DNA from: Galeopsis tetrahit
Taxonomy: Eukaryota; Streptophyta; Magnoliopsida; Lamiales; Lamiaceae
NCBI GenBank assembly: GCA_963675135.1
Contig: OY776122.1
Location: forward strand, 14,988,881-15,052,880
Reading direction: 5' to 3'
DNA length: 64,000 nucleotides
The position numbers and the translations under genes are program-made. The notes beneath the pieces were generated by a model that had not been told where the DNA came from, did not search any database, and worked only from the letters and a program-made list of their open reading frames with translations. Positions within the stretch are counted from its first letter, which is position 1, and every line of letters begins with the position of its first letter. Of the stretch, positions 11,832 through 22,919 are shown piece by piece.

Positions 11832-12590
11832 TATGTTAGTACTTGCTTTATAGTAATACATATTTATATTTTTAAAGGGTGGTGCTAAATGTACAGATTC
11901 TGTACATACAGATAGAGGTATTTTAATCAATTTCTTGTTTAAGTTTTGTTAAAATGGCTCTATACCCTTTTCTCAAGGCAAGTAATAATTACACAACAAC
12001 TTTCAATCTCACATATTTAATTAAAAATCTTTTCTTCTTTTTACCGTTTAATCTCAACACTTTCTTGGGTAATTCTTGGTGTAGTCAAATAGTACAAAGT
12101 GACTATGCAATCAACGCGTCGAATCGCGCCATGTGGCGTCGTATTCTTCGTATGAACCTGCTACCTGTTATACAGGTTTTAATTAATTAAATCATTTTTT
12201 AAAGTGTATTTTGTTATTTACTATATTACCCTCTTTTATTGAAATTATTTTAAATATATATATATATATTAAGAAAAATTACTATTCTACCCTTTTTATA
12301 CAAATATTATTATTATAAAAATTAAATTAACCAATACAAAAATAATTAAATAATAAAGTAATTAAATTATAAATTATGTTTTTCTTCCCCCAATTCCATT
12401 GAAGAAGTTAGGGTTCTTTGTTAATTGAAGTCTTTTTTATTCTTAATTGAAAAACGAAAGCAAGAAGTAAGTTTTTCTCACTGACTATGCTTCTCCAATC
12501 CACAATGACTCGCTCACTCCCAGATCGATCAAGAAGCAAGAAGTAGCTTTTATCCGACGCTTGCTCAATTCCAGATCATTCTCCGACCAA
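11832..12590. other. AT-rich intergenic DNA, no gene
   Basis: A small open frame (about 11954-12190) has no recognisable protein. A (TA)n run lies near 12256-12270. The segment 12380-12600 is less AT-rich and contains pyrimidine-rich phrases such as TTCTTCCCCC and GTTAGGGTTC that recall a plant 5' untranslated leader, but no coding frame follows it. Confidence 0.4.
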
Positions 12591-13140
12591 TCACCTTTTC
12601 GGCAACTGCTCGGTCCAGGAGCCGTGCACAATTGCACGGTCAGTCACCCATGTAAATAGAAATATGTACTGGAAGTATTCACTTGCACGGTCCAACAGCC
12701 ATGCACGGTTGCACGGTCGACACTCAGTCACCCGTGTAAATAAAAACATGTATTGGAAGTATTCACTTGTACAGTCCAGGAGCCGTGCACAATTGCACGG
12801 TCGATACTCAGTCACTCATGCAAATAGAAATATGTACTGATAGTATTCACTTGCACGGTCCAGGAGTCGTGCACAATTGCACGGTCCAGGAGCCGTGCAC
12901 AATTGCACGGTCGATACTCAGTCACCCATGTAAATAGAAATATGTACTGGACATACTCAGTTGCACGGTCCAACAACCGTGCACAGTTTCACGGTCGATA
13001 CTCAGTAAACCGTGCAATCCAAAAAATGTGTTGTAGGTGCTCACTTTCACGGTCCAACAGTCATGCCTGGTTGCATGGTCGATATCGAAGTTCAGTAAAC
13101 CTTGAAAACCAAAAAAAGACTATTTTCTTGTTCACGTGCT
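12591..13140. repeat. CACGG minisatellite, about 85-bp unit
   Basis: About six imperfect copies of an 80-90 bp unit are arranged head to tail. Each contains the phrase TTGCACGGTCCAGGAGCCG, then TGCACAATTGCACGGTCGAT, then ACTCAGTCACCCATGTAAAT and an AAATATGTACTG tail. The core CCGTGCA-CAAT-TGCACGG is a hairpin with 7-bp arms, repeated in most copies. Later copies decay. Open frames on both strands here are by-products of the repetition. A related CGTGCACGAC phrase occurs near 58690-58800. Confidence 0.85.
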
Positions 13141-13394
13141 CGAGCCACAAATAGAGTAGTAATGCACGACACACGAGCATCTTTCTCATATTCGTATAAA
13201 ATGCATATTTCATCTGAATTCAATATGATTATTGTTCACACTTAATTTTAGCATAAACGTATCTTATGACGTGGATTAAACAACACAAGAAATATTAAAT
13301 TAATATTTAAATAAAAACCAGCAATTCAATAAAATTTCTGAAATACATATGATCAATATTCATAAAAAAAAAATCTAACACTAATTGTTTTGGT

Positions 13395-13760
13395 AGGATC
13401 AACATTAATTAACGTTTTAGAATCATCGTCTTTGCTCAGATCTTCATCATTCTCTCGATCAATGTTGCTCTTCTTATTTGGACATCGCCCAATTTTATGT
13501 CCTAGATGTCTAGTAAAGAAATATTATTAAGTTAGCGAGTGTTAAAATGCATTAATGCTTCTTCCGACAAAGCGAAAGTCATGCCCAAAATTGTATTGTC
13601 GTCTATGGGAGCATTTTTTTAATTGGCATACCAAAAATCCTCATCCGACCCCTCTTCTGAACTCATGTGCTCCTCGTGTGATTCATCATCCACTTTGATA
13701 TCTTTATATCCAACGTCTGAGAACATTGTGAAACGTTGTTGTAAATACAAACTACAAGAG
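13395..13760 (-). pseudogene. Possible FAR1/FRS-like protein remnant
   Basis: Reading the minus strand, degenerate segments give DDESHEEHMSSEEGSDEDFW, then a stop, then APIDDNTILGMTFALSEEA, then stops, and GHKIGRCPNKK. An acidic Ser/Glu stretch followed by GMxFxxxEEA recalls the N-terminal region of FAR1/FHY3-related proteins, which derive from Mutator-like transposases. The frame is interrupted several times and I cannot follow it far. This may be a transposase remnant or chance similarity. It is not expressed as drawn. Confidence 0.25.
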
Positions 13761-14480
13761 AAATACAGAAAAAATGAATCAAGTGGAATATTGTGAGACG
13801 TTCATTAAAAGACATGTTATGCAACATCTTCCAATTTTACTACATTTTCAAATGTTATGCAACATCTTCATATTATATATTTCAATCACCTATTTTAATG
13901 TCATTCACGATAACTAATAGCATGTGCTTATAAACATTATATTCAATTTAAACACTATATCAAATATATATTTCAAAACTTTACATGATGATTTAACTCT
14001 ATATTATGTCCTTCTAGCTAGAGGATTCAAACAACGAATATTGTTAGGAATGTGCATTCAATACCCACTTCCTTTGCTAAATTCGATTTCAAAATTTCTT
14101 TGAAGCATTTTGTCAAACACTTGTTGAGCAGTTATGTTTCTATTTGATTTGAGGCAATTTCAAAAATAATTAATACTCAACAACTCAACCACAATTTTAA
14201 CAATTTCACAATGTTAATTCAAATACTCATAACAAATGACGAAAGTAAGAAAAAAATATGAAGATATACATAAGCAATTTTCAGTGGTGGTAATTCACCT
14301 ACTCCACCATAATATTAAACTTACAAATTAAGAAAACTATGGGGGAGAGGAGAGGCTCGGCGGCGGCAGCAGGGAAGCGGCACGTTGGCGGCGGAAGGGC
14401 AGCGACTCGTCGGCGGCGGAAAGGCAACGGCTTGGGGCGAAAGTGGAGTGCGTGTTCGGGAAAGAAAACCTATGTATTGT
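13761..14480. other. Intergenic with a GC-rich patch
   Basis: AT-rich DNA leads to a sharply GC-rich patch at about 14340-14470 made of repeated GGCGGCGG and GGCAGCGAC phrases. I see no homologous protein in either strand. It could be an old exon or a leader sequence. The patch ends at the direct repeat that I take as the left target duplication of the next LINE. Confidence 0.35.
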
Positions 14481-17400
14481 AATATTTTGATCTTAAAAAT
14501 TAAGAGAAGTGAGAGAAAAGATGTAGGTGCGAATTTAGGTGCGATATTTCTTTCTTCTTCTGCGAGGAAACATGGCGCAACTCAATTCCTATCGAAAAAT
14601 TAACAATCCTATCAGCTTTCGATATTCAAATTGATTGAGGGCTTTCGTTCTACTTGTCAGGGCCTTTCTACTACTACCAAAATTGTGTCAATCGGTGCGG
14701 CGCTGCGACGACGGTGGCTTAAAACAGTGATTGGTTTCTTCTTCGCTATGCGACAGTTTTGAGTCTCGAATCGAATTCACTCTCAACCTTCTCGCCGTGA
14801 ACCTATCGACATTGATGGCGTACTTTCGCGAGGCGAAACTCCCATCGGCGGCAAACAACAGGCTTTGAAAGAGATTATATGACGATTTGGGAATAGCAAA
14901 ATTGTTTGGATAAATGAAACATGGACATCATATATGATAATTAAAGGTATGCGGGGGCTGTGCTTTGTGTCTAATTCACTGGAAGTGAATTCTGTTTTTG
15001 GATTTTGCAAACAAGTTACTAGTCCTTTATTTCTGGTTTCAAAATTGAAGGGCTATAGTTTCTGCTTAGTTCCCTAAATTTTGATGCCAAGTTATGAGTC
15101 AGTTACCATCGCTATCGCTAGAGCAGCAAAATGACGCCGATGTGAGAGGTGTTTGATTTGGATTTTATCCCTTTCTTTTCTTTCTGGTGGTCGTTGTGGA
15201 GGGTGTGATTTTAAATTTTTTGTGCTGGGATGGGCCTTTGGGTTAACTTTGAGCCGAGTAAGAAGCATTCTGGAAAATCGGAAAAATACAAAGTGATGAA
15301 GAATATGAAAACTCTAGCATATTGGGGACTGTGAACTCTCAGCCCTGCCAAGCTCCATGGACATTGTATGCTGGAATGCACGAGGGTTGAGGGGGGCGAA
15401 TGCATTCCATAAACTTAGACGTGTAGTCGTGTTTTATAACCCCTCTGTGCTTTGTGTTATCGAGTCTAGATTGTCTTCTAGAATAGCTCAAACATGGAAG
15501 ACTTTGTTACATTTTGATGTATGTTTTGCTGTTGAACCGATCGGCACAAGAGGGGGTCTGCTCCTCTTTGCAAAAAACAATGAAGTGCAAGTAAGTTTGA
15601 GCTCTTATTCCTTTGCGCATATTGATGTTTTGATTTCACATGAAGATTTCAGTTGGCATTTTACGGGATTCCATGGAAGTCCAGATCAAACACAAAGACA
15701 ACACTCTCTTAATTTACTCTCAAAGATTCGATCTCTTCACCACCCAATGTCACCTTGGGTTGTGGGGGGAGATTTCAATGATTTGATGTATACTCATGAA
15801 AAAAGAGGAGGTAATTTGGATGGAAGAATGATGCAGAATATGAACAGATTTAACAATACTCTTAATAACTTGACACTTCAGGATCTTGGTTTCAAAGGCC
15901 CGAAATTCACGTGGACAAATAAAAGAAAAGGAACCCGGCTGATTCAGGAAAGGCTTGATCGTTTTCTTGCAACAAAAAATTGGATCGAGTTTTTTGATTT
16001 AGCGTCAGTAAAGAATGGTTTCTGGTTTGGCTCGGATCACCGAGCAATTTTGCTCGCGGTGCGAAGACATGTTTACCAATGGCCTCGGGACAAAGAGAAA
16101 CACTTCCTCTTTGAAAATGCATGGTTGTTGGAAAAGAATTTTATGAAAGATTTTCATTCAATTTGGGAAAGAAGTGAAAGTGAATCACTACTCAAGGTTC
16201 GGTTACAGGAGTGTGGAAATGACCTTCGAAAATGGGCAGCAAGTTCCATTGGAAATATTGACAGCAGAATCCAATCAATTATCAAAGAGATGCAGCTCTT
16301 AGAAAGCAATGATATGAGTGAAGCTCAGGAGGAGGAAAATCAAAAATTAGAAAGTGAGCTTGAAGCTTTATTTGCTCAACAAGAGGAATATTGGCAACAA
16401 AGATCAAGAGTAAACTGGATGAAATGTGGAGACCGTAATACCACATATTTTCATAGGAGAGCATCGGAGAGAAGGTCGAGAAATAAGATTTCTAGGATCA
16501 TAGATGAGAATGGTAGGTGGAGATCAACGAAGGAAGATATTACCAGCTTTCTTGAATCTTATTATGGGGATCTCTTTTCATCAACACAGCCTACGGAGGC
16601 TCAGATTGAAAATATTATAGGAAATACTACGCCTGTAGTGAACTCCCGAATGAATTCCCTATTGGATATCCCTTTTACAAAAGAAGAGGTACGTGTGACT
16701 CTGTTTGATATGCATCCAAATAAGGCCCCTGGCCCTGATGGCTTCAATGCACGTTTCTATCAAGAGATGTGGGACAAAAAATTACACAGGAGACCCTTAA
16801 AGTTCTTAATGAGAAAGAGAACATCAGTGACTGGAATGAAACTATTATATCACTCATTCCCAAGGTAAAACAACCAGAGACTTTGAAAGACTTTCGTCCC
16901 ATTAGTCTAAGCAATGTATGTTACCGAATCATTGCAAAAACCATTGCTAACAGGTTGAAAAAGATTTTTCCACATGTGATTGATGAAAATCAAAGTGCTT
17001 TTGTGCAAGATAGGCAAATTTCTGATAATATCCTGATTAGTTTTGAATGCATGCATTGGTTGAGACATAATAAGAGCAAGCAGGGGTATGCAGCGTTGAA
17101 ACTTGACATGAGCAAGGCTTATGATCGAATTGAATGGATGTTTCTTGAATCTCAAATGTTGAAGATGGGGTTTTCTGAGAAGGTGACCAGCCTTATTATG
17201 CGATGTGTTACTACAGTTAGTTATGTTTTTAGAGTAAACGGCTCAATTATTGGTAAAGTTCGACCATCGAGAGGTCTCGGGCAAGGAGATCCTCTGTCAC
17301 CTTTTCTTTTTGTTCTCTGCGCTCAAGGTTTATCTTCTTGTTTTACAAAACAAGCAAACAGTGGAAATCTTGAAGGAATCAGGGTTGCTAGAGGAGCACC

Positions 17401-19444
17401 CATGATCACACATCTTCTTTTTGCAGACGATAGTGTTATGTTTTTTAAAGCTGCTAAGGAGAATGCTAAAAGAATTCAAAAAAATCTCAAACAATATGAG
17501 GAGGCTTCGGGACAGAAGGTGAATTTTGATAAATCGTCTATTCTTTTCAGCCCAAAAACGGAGGGAGTTAATAAAGAGATGGTTAAAGAGGTCTTGCATG
17601 TTAGGATGTCTCAGGGGCATCAAATTTATCTAGGACTCCCGACCTTTTCTTTGAGAGGAAAGAGGATTCAATTTGCATACTTGGTTGATAGAGTGAGGGA
17701 AAGGATTACAAAATGGAAGAATAATGAATTTTCGGAAGGTGGAAAAGAAGTTTTAATCAAAGTTGTACTCCAGGCAATTCCAACATATGCTATGATGTGC
17801 TTCAAAATTCCAAAAGGGATTTGTGACCAGTTGGAGGCTCTTATTGCGAATTTTTGGTGGGGAAATAATACTGAGCATAACAAAATACACTGGACAAAAT
17901 GGGAGAACCTTTGCAAACCAAAAGGACAAGGAGGTTTGGGTTTTCGAAAAATGACTCAATTCAATCAAGCCCTTTTGGCCAAACAGGTTTGGCGTATGAT
18001 TGAACAACCAACCTCTCTTGTGGGAAGAATTTTTAAAGCCAGGTATTTTAAGCATGGAGATATTATGGAAGCTGAAGTGGGGAGTAACCCGTCGTTCACA
18101 TGGAGATCGCTATGTGCTAGTCGGGAAATCTTACAAAAAGGATTACGATGGATGCTAGGGATCGGGAACACGATTAGACTACATAGAGATGCATGGGTTT
18201 TGGGCCTAAATGAAGGAAGAATAAAATCATCTATTGCAACAGGCATCAAAGTAACAAGATTTCTTAATGAAAGAAGGGAGTGGGATAAAGAAATGTTGAA
18301 TATTGGCTTTCTACCTTTTGAAGTGGATGGCATTCTTAGAACAACGATTGGTGAGGCCGATGAGGAAGACACAAGATTTTGGGCGATGGAGTCACATGGT
18401 CGATATACAGTAAAATCTGGATATAAAGTGGCGTGCGAAGACAATAAAGGAAGTGATGAGATACCTACAACCTCAAGTTCGACAGCCTTGCAAAGTTGGT
18501 GGAATAAGATCTGGAATTTAAGAATTCCTCCAAAAGTTAAAATTTTTGGGTGGAAATTATGCATGGAGTTTGTAGCTACAGAAGGAAACTTGAGTCGAAG
18601 GCATATCCCAGTTAATCCAAATTGTGGTCTTTGCGGCACCTTTGCACCAAGCACAACACATGTAATCTTTACATGTCCAGGAGTAAAAAAGGTGTGGAAA
18701 TTGTTTGGAATTTGGGGGGTAATTAAAAGTGGAAAATTTTCCAACATCATTGATTTGCTTCAAGGCATTCAAAGTTCTTTGACAACATCTTTGTTTGAAG
18801 AAGTAATCATGATTTCATGGGGAGTGTGGAGAGAAAGATGCTCAATGATGCATACAAGATTACACTTGGACGAACCCGGCCCACACAAGATACGGGAAAC
18901 CACGGGAGAAAGAGTGATAGCATATCTGGATGCTTTTAGGAGAGCTACCCGAGGGGAGGTACATGAAGAGGAAAGGGTTGATAAACCCAGTTATGATGAG
19001 AAGAACAATCTGGAAGCGACATCTTATATTCTTGAAGTTGACGGGGCGCATAATCCGGACGAATTGAAGTTTGGTGTTGGGGGTTTCGTGAGTACAAGAG
19101 ATGGGCAAATTAAAATGTGCTTCGCCGAAAGAATTTTACCGCAACAATCATCACTTGGGACTGAACAATAGGAAGAGGGCACAATAGGAAGAGGACCGGA
19201 ATGTGGCATCGTGGAACGAATTATCAAGCTTTCGAAAGAATTTGTAGTGTGCAAATTCAATCACTTTCCACGAAGCTTAAATCGACGAGCGCACAGTTTG
19301 GCACAAAGTGCGGTTCACTCTACCATTTCTTCAGAGTGAAATGGAGCAGATTCTTAGGGGTTTCTAGCGAGATCGTTGGAATTGTATTCGATTGGCCTTT
19401 GTATTCGGATCTCTAGCCCCTCATCCCCTCAAAAAAAAAAAAAT
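14481..19444 (+). mobile_element. Near-complete LINE with EN-RT-RNase H ORF2
   Basis: The 3' end is an A run at 19430-19443. An 11-bp direct repeat, CTATGTATTGT, follows the tail at 19445-19455 and occurs upstream at 14470-14480, so these may be the target-site duplications. If so, the element is about 4.96 kb with roughly 880 bp in front of ORF2. That leader has no intact ORF1, so ORF1 is lost or rearranged. The 5' limit is less certain than the 3' end. ORF2 is described separately. Confidence 0.7.
15357..19171 (+). pseudogene. LINE ORF2: endonuclease, reverse transcriptase, RNase H
   Basis: ORF2 of a plant L1-type element makes the nick (endonuclease) and copies RNA at the target (reverse transcriptase). 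It starts MDIVCWNARGLRG, the classical AP-endonuclease start. GGDFNDL (near 15763) and SDHRAIL (near 16036) complete that domain. The RT shows NKAPGPDGFNARFY, RGLGQGDPLSPFLF (near 17270) and the catalytic box FADDSVMFF (near 17422). A zf-RVT motif CGLCGTFAPSTTHVIFTC lies near 18623, and an RNase H domain begins LEVDGAHNPDE near 19034. A small deletion near 16775-16800 shifts the frame. The RNase H middle is missing: SSLGTEQ stops at 19171, and the domain end (FPRSLNRRAHSLAQ) follows in another frame near 19270. The direct repeat ACAATAGGAAGAGG at the junction suggests a microhomology deletion. Confidence 0.93.
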
Positions 19445-19455
19445 CTATGTATTGT

Positions 19456-19906
19456 GTTTTAGGTTTAGATTCATATAACTTCTTTTGATTTAATTTAATT
19501 TTTTTTATTGTTAATTTTAATAACAATATAAGGGTAAATAGGTAGTTTTACCATTATATATTTTAATTTAATTAATTAATATAATAAATATTTTTATTAA
19601 GTTAAGGATAAAAATGTAAATTTTAAATTATATATTTTAATTAATTAAATTAATTATACATACGACATTATACGACACCATACGACACGTACGCTGAATA
19701 TTTTCAACACAAAGTACAAAAGGTAACAGGTGATCACGCTGAATATTTTCAACACAAAGTACAAAAGGTAACAGGTGATCAGATTTAAACCTTTAGATTT
19801 GATTTTTAATGGTTCAGATTAAATTGACTACGGTAGTCATACGACACCATACGACACTCTGACTACATGTAGGAGGTCCCCACTTTCTTATTTGTCTCCT
19901 TCTTCT
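19456..19906. other. AT-rich DNA with a 45-bp tandem duplication
   Basis: There is no gene. The bases 19691-19735 and 19736-19780 are an exact tandem duplication of a 45-bp unit starting ACGCTGAATATTTTC. It is surrounded by several TACGACAC/TACGACATTA phrases in both halves, which look like a decayed inverted-repeat element. Confidence 0.6.
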
Positions 19907-20228
19907 TTCTTTATAGAGGAAATATTTTTTTTAGTCCTGTAAGTTTGAGTGATTCAAAAATAAATCCTTTAAGTTTTTAACTTTACAAAATACATCCTAT
20001 ATCTTACAAACTATTAATTTTTGTTCTTTTTAAAATCTATTTTAGTCCTTTAAGTTTAAACTCCAATTTTAATCATTTAAATATAATAAAATCTGAAAAC
20101 TTTAATAAAATTTGAAAAAAAATACTGATTTTAATGTATATTTTTTTAAAACATCATTAAAATATTTTTATAATTAAATAAAAATATCATTAAAATCTGA
20201 ATTATGTTCAAATTCTACCTAGCCATAT

Positions 20229-21078
20229 GGGTGGGACTATTAACACCCCATACAATATTATACATACCCCATAAAGACAAAAATAGACATGTATAAAATG
20301 ACTAAGTAACCCTTGTATAAATGTATAAATAGAGAGTAAAATAATTTAAAAAAATCTGAAAAAATATACTCCGTAATAATAATTTGAAAAAGTCAACTAA
20401 ATATTTAAAATAATAAATCAATTAAATTATTTGAAAAAAAAAATGAGAAGATTTAATAAAATCTGAAAATATTCGGAAATAAATAAATAAAAACAATCAA
20501 ATAAAAAATTTAAATACCAATTAATGATAAATAAAAATGTAAAAAATATTTAAATTAAAAAAGAAAAAATTCAAATTAATATAATTAAAAAAAAATACCT
20601 AAATCTTAAATAATTAATTAATTAAATAAGTTTTGAAAAATTAGTTGATTTTTTTTTAATTTCTTTAAAATTTTTGTAGCTTTAATTTATCTTTGAAGAG
20701 TTTGTTTTTTAATTTACTTAATTTTGTTCAGATTTAAATTAAAAAAACAATTTAATTATTTTGAAAATTTAGTTGATAATGTTTTAGATTTTTTAATTAA
20801 TTTTATTATTCAAATATTTTTTTAATATTTTTTAAAATCTTTTTCATATTATTGAATATATTTTGTGATAATCTTTTTTTGACGGATGATATTTTTTTAA
20901 GATTTAATTAATTTTAATACGGAGTAATGTTATTTTAATTTTGATTTAAGTGTTAAAAGGACAAATAGGAAAGAATTGGGGTGTGTTTAGTAATAAAAAT
21001 TGATTTTTAAATTTTAATGGGGTGTGTTTAACATTTGGGGTGTGTATAATATTGTTTGGGGTGTTAATAGCCCCACCC
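20229..21078. mobile_element. Inverted-repeat element nested in the MULE
   Basis: The left end GGGTGGGACTATTAACACCC and the inverse of the right end, GGGTGGGGCTATTAACACCC, are near-identical terminal repeats. They continue into CAATATTATACA on both sides for about 45 bp. The centre is extremely AT-rich with no coding frame. The target duplication is not clear, so the superfamily is undecided. Confidence 0.7.
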
Positions 21079-21131
21079 TAAAAATATATACTAAAATCTA
21101 GAAACTTAAAAGAAAATTATAAATATGTATT

Positions 21132-21550
21132 AAAAAAAGGGACAGGTCATATTCTCCAAATGTAATTATATGATTTATATAATAATTTATAATTTACATT
21201 TGGGGAATATGACAGGGGTTTAGGGTTTAAATTGATCTCGACTCGATTAAAGCATATTTGAGTCGACTCATATAATTATCAAACAAGCTTAAATAAGAAT
21301 TTCAAAACTTAATAAATGTGCATTAAATTAATTGAAATGTGTTTTTATATGATTTAATATTATGTTTGTCACCGTAATTACTTATAGAGTTTAGATTTAA
21401 TTACACTTGCGTTCAATTTAGTTCGCTAAATAATTTCTTGGATGGGAGGTCTACGGTTACATATAATCTCGTTCAATTTATTATATAAATCATATAATTT
21501 ACATTTGGGGAATATGACGAGGGTAGTTGGAGTTGTCCCTTTTTTTTAAA
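21132..21550. mobile_element. Small inverted-repeat element nested in the MULE
   Basis: AAAGGGACAGGTCATATTCT on the left is matched by the inverse of the right part (GGGAATATGACGAGGGTAG through TTGTCCCTTT). The block ATATGATTTATATAATAA also pairs with its inverse. A third copy of the arm (TTTACATTTGGGGAATATGA) sits internally near 21192, so the element may be a partial duplication. There is no gene. Confidence 0.55.
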
Positions 21551-21951
21551 CATATTTACAATTTTCTTTCAATTTTCTAGATATATATTTTTACTTTTAT
21601 TTTCGAATTTTTATATTTTTAATTAATTAGGAAAAATGGCTAGATAGAATTTGACTATAATTCAGATTTTCATAATGTTTTTATTTAATTTTAAAAAATA
21701 TTTTAATATTGTTTTAAAAAAAATATACATTAAAATCAGTATTTTTTTCAAATTTTATTAAAGTTTTCAGATTTTATTATATTTAAATGATTAAAATTGG
21801 AGTTTAAACTTAAAGGACTGAAATAGATTTTAAAAAGGACTAAAATTAATAGCTTGTAAGATATAGGATGTATTTTGTAAAGTAAAAAAATGATTTATTT
21901 TGGAATCATTCAAACTTACCTGACTAAAAAAAATATTTCCTCTTCTTTATA

Positions 21952-22305
21952 CACTAAAGAATTTTCATCTTCTACCTTTAAAAAAAAATCCATCTTCTAC
22001 CACAATGTTGTTTTGCACAACCATAGACAACCATAAAAAGTACAATGGCTGAAAATTCCTTAACTAAAAAAAATAAAATTGTAATTGTATAAAATTTATA
22101 TTTGAATATTATTAAAATTAAGATTAAATTTATTTAGATATTATTAAGATTAAATTATCATATATTTTATTACATAGTTTATTTAATATAACAATTATTA
22201 TTAAAAAAATATTGAATCTATATTAAGATAAGATTAAGTTTATTTAAATTTTGTTGGAGTAATTTTAGAAAATTTAAATTATCTAATTTATTAAGATAAC
22301 AAATA
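21952..22305. other. AT-rich spacer, no gene
   Basis: Low-complexity A/T sequence with repeated phrases AATTAAGATTAAATTTATTT. I see no motif that I can assign. Confidence 0.4.
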
Positions 22306-22597
22306 CTCTCTCCGTTCAATTTCATTATTCCCACTTTTCTTTTTTGGTTGTCCAATTTTATTATGCTCATACCCTTTTTATAAACAATACTATTCATACT
22401 ACTTTATCTCCACCCTCCTACAATCACTTATTTACCCACTTTGTCATTCACTTTATTCATAAACAATCATTTATTTATAAATGAACCCCACAATACTCCA
22501 TCATACCCTCAACCTATCTACTTTATGAATAAACTAATCAATATTCATTAAAACCCGTGCCCGAAGAAGTGGGCATAATAAAATTGGACGGAGGGAG
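22306..22597. mobile_element. Stowaway-like MITE
   Basis: This 292-bp element is flanked by TA (22304-22305 and 22598-22599). The ends CTCTCTCCGTTCAATTTCAT and the inverse of AAAATTGGACGGAGGGAG are well-preserved inverted repeats, extended by ATTATTCCCAC versus GTGGGCATAAT. It carries no coding frame and is typical of Tc1/mariner-derived MITEs. Confidence 0.8.
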
Positions 22598-22919
22598 TAT
22601 TATTAAAAAAAAATTTGAATCTTAAGTCGGATTTATTTGAGGAATTTTAGAAAATTCATAAACAATTATTTAAGTAATTTTAGGAAATTCAAACTATCTA
22701 ATTCATTTAAGATAATAAATATTATTACAAAAATAGGTAAATTTTAATATTTTTTCGGCTAATTAAACATACACTAAAGGTTCTTCAAAAACAAAATTTA
22801 AATAAATTATATTTTCTTTAATAAGACAATTAAGGAAACTATATATATTAAACTACCATTGAAAAAAATTATATATTTAAAATTATGGGATGTTACAATT
22901 TAGGGTTTGATTACTCATT

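Larger units (their letters stand above)
19916..21942. mobile_element. Mutator-like element with about 300-bp TIRs
   Basis: The element is flanked by exact 9-bp duplications TTCTTTATA (19907-19915 and 21943-21951). Its ends are GAGGAAATATTTTTTT and the perfect inverse. The inverted repeats run about 305-310 bp: 19916-20225 against 21637-21942, including matched phrases such as AAACTCCAATTTTAATCA. Long TIRs plus a 9-bp duplication are typical of MULEs. No transposase frame survives. The interior is filled by other inverted-repeat elements at 20229-21078 and about 21132-21550. Confidence 0.88.

Noticed and set aside
12591..13140. CRISPR-like array
   Set aside because: Repeats are long, variable and head to tail without unique spacers, and the genome is a plant. 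This is a minisatellite.
14100..14140. PPR-like motif AQQVFDKMLQRN on the minus strand
   Set aside because: Only about a dozen residues fit and no tandem 35-residue repeats surround them; chance similarity is likely.
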